Of a DNA stretch of 30,808 nt, positions 9,501-14,271 are shown piece after piece. A program made the position numbers and the translations under genes. This stretch comes from DAITQM01 sp036832975 (lineage in GTDB: Bacteria > Pseudomonadota > Gammaproteobacteria > Xanthomonadales > Wenzhouxiangellaceae): NCBI GenBank assembly GCA_036832975.1, contig DAITQM010000032.1, forward strand, positions 1 through 30,808, read 5' to 3'. The notes under the pieces are model-generated. The model was given only the letters and a program-made list of their open reading frames with translations. It ran no database searches and was not told the DNA's origin. Position 1 is the stretch's first letter. Each line of letters starts with the position of its first letter.

Positions 9501-10300
9501 GTGGTACGTTCACTGTATCGCTTGCCAGTAATGGCGGGAGCAGCGCGGTGACCGGCGGTGCGACGCAGATCGGCAAGAGTTCTGAGGGTGGCAATGAAGT
9601 AAACAAGGCTCCCGATCAAATCGGTGCTAGCGATAATCGCGAGAATATGCCGATGGGGGAGATGATGGGATGCATGGGGCCACTAAGTTGCGCGCTCGCG
9701 CGCTTGGGTAACGGCTTGGCTGGAGCAGGAGCCGGAGCTTTGTCCGGCGGGACTTCCGGCGGTCTTGTTGGTGCTGGCGTCGGTGCTCTCGCGGGTGGTG
9801 GTGTTGGCGCTGGACCTGGCGCAGTTGTTGGTGCGGGTGCAGGTGCGATCGGTGGAGGTATCGTCGGATTCGTGGAGGGCGTAACGGCCGACCCGAATAC
9901 GCCCGTTGTAACGGTTGTGAATAATGCGATTGTAGATGGGGCTCTTGCCGGTGCAGCGTCTGGAGCAGGCGTGGCTGTGAATGCAGCCAGAACTGCCAGC
10001 GTCGCAGTTACAAGTGGAGCAAGCGCGCTCTCGAAGATAAGAGTACGACCTGACATCGTCTTGAAAGGTGGCCGTAGTGGACAGAACGTTAAGAATCTCG
10101 TTGGTCCTGCAAACACAGCAGTCAGAGGCGGAGGTGAACGGGTTTTCATAACGAATGAGAAGGGTCTGGTAATACTGGATATCACCAAGAGTCGAGTGAA
10201 ACCAGTAATTCCAGGGCAAGGCTTCGTCCGTGGGGGCGAACGTCCACCGACCGCAGAAGAGCTCGATATCCTTAGTAGAGTTATTGGAGGTACTCAATGA
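6530..10300 (+). CDS. Rhs/YD-repeat protein B, 5'-truncated, with glycine-zipper and unique C-terminal tip
   Basis: The frame gives 1256 codons from a TTG at 6530. Plausible Rhs coding extends a few codons further upstream (LREFYNKQVTQLFVWD) to a stop at 6467 with no ATG, so the 5' end is truncated. YD repeats fill the first ~900 residues (YDGFGNATSE, YDAFGREIER, YDPLGRPATK, YDKLGRLTTR). The core from residue ~415 is identical to Rhs A over 1050 bp. The conserved end motif is GRFLSVDPII, then NPLSGVDPTGY near residue 944. The tip begins with a linker carrying PDQIGASDNR. A strongly Gly/Ala-rich glycine-zipper-like segment follows (about residues 1063-1117), which could insert into or cross a membrane. 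An ~85-residue terminal domain (KIRVRPDIVLKGGRSG... to the end) has the segment GERVFITNEKGLVILDITKS. I cannot assign it to a named toxin family. The stop overlaps the start of the next gene. Confidence 0.8.
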   Translation: MFVWDTTHRKPACAYQATGNVASAPSCTFTPGGAWIKMAMTYDGFGNATSEAVTASGGVSNARLTTMSYSTGNDAGYFPISVTNPLNQNARMEHEQREGNVTKLVDVKGQAVRMQYDAFGREIERYFPVNENNNNPVPGAGGPHYAPRSSTRYAWAGGSGCPGGSCGDINGQVYTIKNLTDGSPVVSETFDRMNRVVQRTTNGFNGIITETMAHSARGEVKEVSEPRLMSEPAVLTRFTYDPLGRPATKQQPQPLSGERQTTYQYAGLETTVWVMSDGGTPGVMSCNPDGSSGLVNQLCVKRVFGSGGDLLRTTDAHGAVTRFWANSQGNVALIQDAAGNLTGANYNALGQRTQLWDPDMGIWTFAYNGLGELTSQTDAKGQSFSFIYDKLGRLTTRQVGTGSQQISDTWVYDDLEDGRSANGLLARTQRTVGGQLTYDRIFLYDTLLKPAGHDTALDADLIAGGSLQTFTLTQKLDSYFGRVISVTDPEFRGRGEYRYNRDGYLQNVKAHLRNSDNTIRSQLVKTVTALSARGQVVNVSFGNGLTDSRTYYPQTGQVKTMKVGNAFQGAGAVLDLGYGYDKYLNLTSQFNAKIGISELYSYDRLHRLTSRSGPQEISTTPIDPTSPSSAGTESDGTQAPIGPDPKPVVTAGGADYAYDPLGNLTNKSDYATGYTYGQLFTALQVAGCNNDGRGFRTTVAPGPHAVTELSVNAQGVASNPLGGGTTSGTPTLHQLAYDKNGNLLCFGDGSLNLWYDPYNLPAKITRFNQIQEFRYGPDLQRYLQVAAGVTTVYLERSYEKELASGKVRFQIAEDVLLRMATGQNPVIDYQHRDRLGSIVAVTDEFQAIERGTERGFGPFGKPRDANWNDQNILPGSDITPRGFTDHEHLNGSRLIHMNGRAYDYNLGRFLSVDPIIQFPENSQSLNPYSYIQNNPLSGVDPTGYATCSTDDPSGCAQAAGELGAGESVSVRGTMTGSRIAREVGTIKADGGGTFTVSLASNGGSSAVTGGATQIGKSSEGGNEVNKAPDQIGASDNRENMPMGEMMGCMGPLSCALARLGNGLAGAGAGALSGGTSGGLVGAGVGALAGGGVGAGPGAVVGAGAGAIGGGIVGFVEGVTADPNTPVVTVVNNAIVDGALAGAASGAGVAVNAARTASVAVTSGASALSKIRVRPDIVLKGGRSGQNVKNLVGPANTAVRGGGERVFITNEKGLVILDITKSRVKPVIPGQGFVRGGERPPTAEELDILSRVIGGTQ
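7771..8820 (+). repeat. Rhs core direct repeat, copy B (1050 bp)
   Basis: Copy B of the core repeat, embedded in an otherwise continuous YD-repeat gene. It is therefore the most complete of the three and probably closest to the parental arrangement. It matches 2195-3244 and, over 7866-8728, copy C with three differences. Confidence 0.9.
9614..9640 (+). repeat. Shared pre-toxin segment, copy 2
   Basis: This segment encodes DQIGASDNR and differs by a single base from 3972-3998. Downstream the two tips have no visible similarity, whereas the segment and about 40 bases before it are conserved. Confidence 0.7.
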
Positions 10301-10797
10301 CGGTCACGGAGTTGATCAGGAACTTTCGAGAGGGGCTTGTGGGGCTTCTTCCTGCGGTAAAGCACGTACGGATGCCATGGCACTCTCCTAATGCATATGA
10401 CGAATGGGATGAACTCGTACAAGCTGTTTATGAGGCCCTCGTCGTATGGCCACTTCGTTGGACGCTGCCGGAAAGCGAGCATGAATGCTTCGATATGCCT
10501 AAGTATAATTTGTTACTGCCCTCATACACGGGCAAGAGTGTCATCGAGATATTACCGGCACAGGACAAAGGGACCATGAAGGTATTTCATGCACTTGGGA
10601 CATCGCTGACGCCATTCGATATCATTGAGTGGCGGGATGTTAGTCTGACGGGCACACCCAAATCCAGCGCACTCAATACCACGCCGATCGAGGAAGCGCG
10701 CTTGGCGCTGCGATTTCCGAGCAACGGTTTTCCGGGTCGTACGATCGAGGAAGTTACGATCCCTGCAGAGAATAACAAAACGGAAGTTAATACCTAA
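10297..10797 (+). CDS. Probable immunity protein for Rhs tip B
   Basis: A 166-residue soluble protein. Its ATG overlaps the Rhs B stop in an ATGA arrangement (10297-10300), so the two are almost certainly translated together, as expected for a toxin and its immunity protein. The sequence is Trp-containing (RMPWHSPNAYDEWDELVQAV) and lacks signal and membrane segments. I do not recognise a family. It is unlike the candidate immunity protein at 4731, in keeping with the unrelated tips. The third Rhs core copy starts one base after its stop codon. Confidence 0.65.
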   Translation: MTVTELIRNFREGLVGLLPAVKHVRMPWHSPNAYDEWDELVQAVYEALVVWPLRWTLPESEHECFDMPKYNLLLPSYTGKSVIEILPAQDKGTMKVFHALGTSLTPFDIIEWRDVSLTGTPKSSALNTTPIEEARLALRFPSNGFPGRTIEEVTIPAENNKTEVNT

Positions 10798-10798
10798 C

Positions 10799-11661
10799 CA
10801 TTACTCAAGCCGGCCGGCCACGATACGGCGCTCGATGCCGATCTGATTGCGGGCGGGTCATTGCAGACGTTCACGCTGACCCAGAAGCTGGACAGTTATT
10901 TTGGGCGGGTGATCAGTGTGACCGATCCCGAGTTCCGAGGCCGGGGCGAGTATCGGTACAACCGGGACGGCTACCTGCAGAACGTTAAAGCCCACCTGCG
11001 CAACAGCGACAACACGATTCGCAGCCAACTGGTGAAGACAGTGACCGCCCTGAGCGCCCGCGGCCAGGTGGTCAACGTGAGCTTCGGCAACGGTCTGACC
11101 GACAGCCGGACCTACTATCCGCAGACCGGGCAGGTCAAGACCATGAAGGTTGGCAATGCGTTCCAGGGCGCGGGCGCGGTGCTCGATCTGGGCTACGGCT
11201 ACGACAAGTATCTGAACCTCACCAGTCAGTTCAACGCCAAGATCGGGATCAGTGAGTTGTATAGCTACGACCGGCTGCACCGGCTGACGAGCCGCTCGGG
11301 GCCGCAGGAGATCAGCACAACGCCGATCGACCCGACATCGCCGAGCAGCGCCGGAACCGAAAGCGACGGCACCCAAGCGCCGATCGGGCCGGACCCGAAG
11401 CCGGTGGTGACCGCTGGCGGCGCCGACTATGCCTACGACCCGCTGGGCAACCTCACAAACAAGAGCGACTATGCCACGGGCTATACCTACGGGCAACTGT
11501 TTACAGCACTCCAGGTCGCCGGCTGCAACAACGACGGGCGGGGTTTTCGGACCACCGTCGCCCCCGGCCCACATGCGGTAACCGAGTTGAGCGTCAACGC
11601 CCAAGGTGTAGTCAGTAACCCCCTGGGCGGCGGCACCACCAGCGGCACCCCGACCCTGCAC
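10799..11661 (+). repeat. Rhs core direct repeat, copy C (863 bp)
   Basis: Third direct copy of the core, same orientation as A and B. Recombination between B and C would delete tip B and its immunity gene; recombination between A and B would delete tip A, its immunity gene and the IS remnant. Confidence 0.9.
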
Positions 11662-11670
11662 TGTCACTAA
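10799..11670 (+). pseudogene. Rhs core fragment C, no tip, cut by an IS21-family end
   Basis: The sequence 10799-11661 corresponds to 2290-3152 of Rhs A with three substitutions clustered near 11607-11612 (one gives QGVVSNP instead of QGVASNP). The fragment begins one base after the preceding immunity gene's stop, lacks a start, and lacks the core end and any tip. After CTGCAC it runs directly into IS21-type terminal sequence and meets a stop at 11668-11670. It can encode nothing complete but could still take part in homologous recombination with copies A and B. Confidence 0.85.
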
Positions 11671-11964
11671 TCACCCTAAAGGCGCCACCCGTTTTCGCTT
11701 TGATGGCGCCACCAGAACCGGCGATTTACACGCTTCAGACGGGGTGATTATTTCCTGGTTTCGGGCTCCTTTTCAAGTCGGCTTTTGGGATCGCTCTTGA
11801 TCGGTCTCGGCGTGCGGTAGCTTTTGCCGTCCAGCCCTAGCCGGTAGGCACTGTGGCGCAGCCGGTCCAGGATCGAGGCGGCTAGCAGTTTGTTCGGGAA
11901 CGCCTCGCCCCATTCGCCGAAGTCGAGATTGGAGGTCACGATGGTCGCGGCGGGTAGCGTTCGA
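11662..11964 (-). mobile_element. IS21-family element, right-end remnant
   Basis: The element end starts TGTCACTAATCACCC at 11662, exactly where Rhs homology stops. Inside, GGCGCCACC occurs twice (11681 and 11705), matching the repeated terminal motifs usual for IS21-family ends. The minus strand then encodes the end of IstB. Beyond about 11964 the similarity is lost, so the left part including istA has been deleted. Confidence 0.7.
11748..11964 (-). pseudogene. istB: IstB, IS21 helper ATPase, C-terminal fragment
   Basis: Reading from about 11964 to the TAA at 11750-11748 gives TLPAATIVTSNLDFGEWGEA, followed by FPNKLLAASILDRLRHSAYR and a basic tail. The SNL.FGEWG...F segment and the following ASxLDRLxH are characteristic of the C-terminal end of IstB helper ATPases. 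The Walker motifs are missing, so only about the last 70 residues remain. Confidence 0.75.
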
Positions 11965-12164
11965 AGAATTACACAGGCTCCGCAATCGGGTGGATCAGGG
12001 ACGAAACAGGGGTTAGGAAACCTGCAATCGGTGTGTCATCTCGGCGATGAGACTCGCAAGGACATCGCGACCAGGCCGGCGGTGTCGGTGTCCGGTGTAA
12101 TGCGATGCGGGTTGAGCGGCGCGGTCAGTATAGTTGCATAAATTTTGCTCGAGTTACTTGGGCA
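11965..12164. other. Gene-free junction between the IS21 remnant and the 69-bp repeats
   Basis: I see no supportable gene here. A short minus-strand frame ends in LIAEMTHRLQVS but has no recognisable family. With the repeats and terminator that follow, 11965-12438 is a non-coding border between the Rhs island and the pilin locus. Confidence 0.4.
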
Positions 12165-12371
12165 ATCCTGCCCTCGCCCTTCGGGTCCACTGCGCGGTTC
12201 AAATTGCGTTCCCGACGCATTTGTACTCGGGCTATCCTGCCCTCGCCCTTTGGGCCCACTGCGCGGTTCAAATTGCGTTCCAGACGCATTTGTACTCGGG
12301 CTATCCTGCCCTCGCCCTACGGGCCCACTGCGCGGTTCAAATTGCGTTCCCGACGCATTTGTCAGGGAATA
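12165..12371. repeat. Three tandem 69-bp repeats
   Basis: The unit starts ATCCTGCCCTCGCCCT at 12165, 12234 and 12303, a period of exactly 69 bp, and contains GCGGTTCAAATTGCGTTC. Copies differ at a few positions; the third ends near 12365. The period is a multiple of three, so all frames stay open and produce 23-residue protein repeats, but no frame has coding features. It could be a binding-site array or a mini-satellite. Confidence 0.85.
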
Positions 12372-12438
12372 GGACAGGGTGTGCCGCCAGCTTGACTGGG
12401 AATTCCGGGAACTTATGCAACAATTGGGTAGAGACGAC

Positions 12439-12465
12439 AAAAAAGGCCCGTGAAGGGCCTTTTTT
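12439..12465 (-). terminator. Rho-independent terminator for the pilin gene
   Basis: A perfect 11-bp stem (AAAAAAGGCCC paired with GGGCCTTTTTT) around a GTGAA loop ends in a T run in both directions. It lies about 45 bases after the stop of the minus-strand pilin gene and probably terminates it. It would also work on the plus strand, insulating the pilin locus from the Rhs island. Confidence 0.85.
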
Positions 12466-12510
12466 GCTGCTGTGAAGAACGGATCAGTTGAGGATCGTGT
12501 TCGGTCTCTA

Positions 12511-13350
12511 TCAGGGCCGGGGCGGGCGGTTTTGGTGCCCGAAGCAGTTGCCGCCGGCGTTGCCGTTGCCAGCAGCGCCGCCGCTGGCGCCGACACCGGT
12601 CTGGTTGCAATTGCCGCCGTTGCCGCCGCCGGAGTTGCCGTTGCCGCCGCCATTACCGCCGCCATTGCCGCCGCCGTTACCGCCGCCGTTACCGCCGCCA
12701 TTGCCGCCACCGTTACCGCCGCCGTTATTACCGCCGCCACCTTGGTTGTCATCGTCGTCATCATCACCACCGCCGGAGCCGCCGCCGGTGTCGCCACCAC
12801 CCGAGCCACCGCCGGATCCACCACCCGAGCCGCCGCCGGAACCGCCGGAACCGCCGGAACCACCCGAGCCGCCGCCGCCACCGCCACCACCAGCGGCCGC
12901 CAGGGCACGGCAGGAGAGCGGGACATGCCGCGGCTCGCCGGCGACCAGCGTGCAGTTCCATTCCAGGTTGCCGGTGAAAGTCACGGTGGGTGTGATGTCC
13001 AGCACTGGATTCACGGCCGCGCCGGTATTGCGCGTAGTCAGCCTGATGGTGCCGGTATTGGGATCGATCGTGATATCGGCGACGAATTCGGCGCCGTCGT
13101 CCGGGAAGTTATAGGAGGCTGCGATCGCCGTGAAATTACCGTTGCGCAGGTAGCTGTCGGCAATCAACAACTCCGCCTCGCTGGCCAGTTGTATGCCTTC
13201 GGCGACTTTCGAACGGATCGCGTAATCCTGGTAGGCCGGCAGGGCGATGCCGAACAAGATGGCGACCATCGCCACGGCGACGATGATTTCAACAAGGGTA
13301 AAACCCCGGCTTCGGGATTGCGTCAAGGGTAGGGTGGCGCTGGCGGACAT
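12511..13350 (-). CDS. Type IV pilin with a long Gly/Asn/Asp-rich C-terminal tail
   Basis: The start is the ATG at 13350, preceded by AAGGAGAT at a good distance; the longer frame to 13434 has no such site. The product is 279 residues. A 16-residue leader ends in Gly before FTLVEIIVAVAMVAILFGIA, the class III prepilin signal with Phe+1 and Glu+5, cleaved and methylated by PilD. The globular part resembles the neighbouring pilin (SKVAEG, AASYNFP, TTRNTGAA) and has a Cys133-Cys147 pair as in the usual pilin disulphide loop. From residue ~154 to ~265 the chain is almost only Gly with Ser, Asn and a run of six Asp, and it ends in a short Cys-containing segment. The first ~150 residues are already full pilin length, so the tail is an extension. 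Expected role is pilus assembly; the tail's role is unknown. Confidence 0.85.
   Translation of the reverse strand: MSASATLPLTQSRSRGFTLVEIIVAVAMVAILFGIALPAYQDYAIRSKVAEGIQLASEAELLIADSYLRNGNFTAIAASYNFPDDGAEFVADITIDPNTGTIRLTTRNTGAAVNPVLDITPTVTFTGNLEWNCTLVAGEPRHVPLSCRALAAAGGGGGGGGSGGSGGSGGSGGGSGGGSGGGSGGGDTGGGSGGGDDDDDDNQGGGGNNGGGNGGGNGGGNGGGNGGGNGGGNGGGNGNSGGGNGGNCNQTGVGASGGAAGNGNAGGNCFGHQNRPPRP
12602..12893. repeat. Low-complexity GCC-rich repeat inside the pilin gene
   Basis: Nearly perfect GCCGCC(A/G)TTACC-type units on the plus strand encode the (GGGN)n and (GGGS)n runs of the pilin tail. All unit lengths are multiples of three, so copy-number change would alter tail length without shifting the frame. 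Confidence 0.8.
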
Positions 13351-13411
13351 GATCGATCTCCTTTTATCTTTGGCCGATGGCGGCATTGGATAGACCTCGC
13401 ACCAGGGGATA

Positions 13412-13427
13412 TGCCAGATTCGTGCCA
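13412..13427 (-). promoter_or_regulatory. Sigma-54 (-24/-12) promoter of the pilin gene
   Basis: On the minus strand the sequence TGGCACGAATCTGGCA matches the RpoN consensus TGGCACG-N4-TTGCA, with GG and GC at the required spacing. The predicted start of transcription is near 13400, giving a leader of about 50 bases to the ATG at 13350. Major pilin genes are classically RpoN-dependent and activated by PilR, which fits. Confidence 0.85.
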
Positions 13428-13550
13428 GAGACAAGAGAACCCGTCGATGTCGGGTGAGATCAGTGCTTTATGAGCGCGCTCGCGCCGTAACTGAGCGCGG
13501 CGGTTGACGCGCTGCGGCAACCTGCGCCGCTGAAGGCGTGGGGTTTGGAG

Positions 13551-14096
13551 TTACGGGAGGGGGGAAGGAGTGGCACAGGAGCGCGGCACGTGCCGTGCTT
13601 CTCCGGCGGATCTGAAGCAGGTCCAGGTCAGAAGCCCGGTCGTCGATCCGGGCGGGCCGCCCGGCATCGGCGCGGTGGCGGGGATGAAATCGATGACCGG
13701 GTCGAGCGCGGCCCCGGTGTTGCGGGTTGTGACCCGGATCGCACCGTTCGCCGGATTGATCGCGATGGTGTTGACGTAGTCGCTGCCGCCGGCTGGGAAG
13801 TTGTAGCTGGCGGCGACCGCGGCGAAATTGCCGGAGCGCAGAAAATCGTCGGCGGCCAGAAGCTGCGGCGCGGTGGCCATCTGTACGCCTTCGGCCACCC
13901 GGGCCCGGATCACATAGTCATGGTAGCTGGGCACCGCGATGCCGAGCAGGATGCCCAGGACGGCGATGGCGATCAACATTTCGATCAGCGTAAAGCCCGC
14001 CGCCGGCGAAGCCGGCCGCGCTGCTGTCCGTAGAAAAATGCGATGCCGTTGCATGGAATCGAACGCCGTCGCGTTACCGGTATGGCCTGGGTTCAT
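13551..14096 (-). CDS. Type IV pilin, second copy
   Basis: A 181-residue prepilin starting at ATG 14096 behind AAGGAG. The leader is unusually long (34 residues) and ends AAG before FTLIEMLIAIAVLGILLGIA, with Glu+5. The mature part of about 147 residues has the disulphide pair Cys160-Cys174 and ends shortly after, without any glycine tail. An alternative start at the ATG at 14054 would give a 20-residue leader, but lacks as good a ribosome binding site. It is clearly a paralogue of the pilin downstream (VAEG.Q.A, AAVAASYNFP, TTRNTGAALDPV, GEARHVPRSC). It probably forms or modifies a type IV pilus. Confidence 0.85.
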   Translation of the reverse strand: MNPGHTGNATAFDSMQRHRIFLRTAARPASPAAGFTLIEMLIAIAVLGILLGIAVPSYHDYVIRARVAEGVQMATAPQLLAADDFLRSGNFAAVAASYNFPAGGSDYVNTIAINPANGAIRVTTRNTGAALDPVIDFIPATAPMPGGPPGSTTGLLTWTCFRSAGEARHVPRSCATPSPLP

Positions 14097-14140
14097 CGGG
14101 TCATCTCCTTATTCCCCGCATTGGATCGAGTCGGTTTTTG

Positions 14141-14170
14141 ATTATGGAGCAAGGATAGCAGAACTTTCAA
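14141..14170 (-). promoter_or_regulatory. Sigma-70-like promoter of the second pilin
   Basis: On the minus strand TTGAAA (14170-14165) is followed after 18 bases by CATAAT (14146-14141), about 40 bases before the start codon. I see no good -24/-12 element here, unlike the other pilin. Confidence 0.5.
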
Positions 14171-14271
14171 GGACTTGCGAGCCGCCGGCCGGGCGGGCAC
14201 AGGCAGGTGGGGATGACGAAAAGAAGACGGCGGGATTTACAATGGGAGCTTGTCGCAACAAGGGGTCTGTC

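Noticed and set aside
12165..12371. CRISPR array
   Set aside because: The units are contiguous 69-bp tandem copies without unique spacers, and there are no cas genes.
12472..13332. Long plus-strand ORFs with Ala/Val- or Pro-rich products, and a minus-strand ORF 12036-12926
   Set aside because: They are frame shadows of the glycine-rich pilin tail and the 69-bp repeats; multiples-of-three repeats keep all frames open.
13939..14271. A longer N-terminus for the spermidine-synthase fusion
   Set aside because: The extension overlaps the second pilin gene and its promoter on the other strand and lacks membrane-protein character; the helices begin after 14272.
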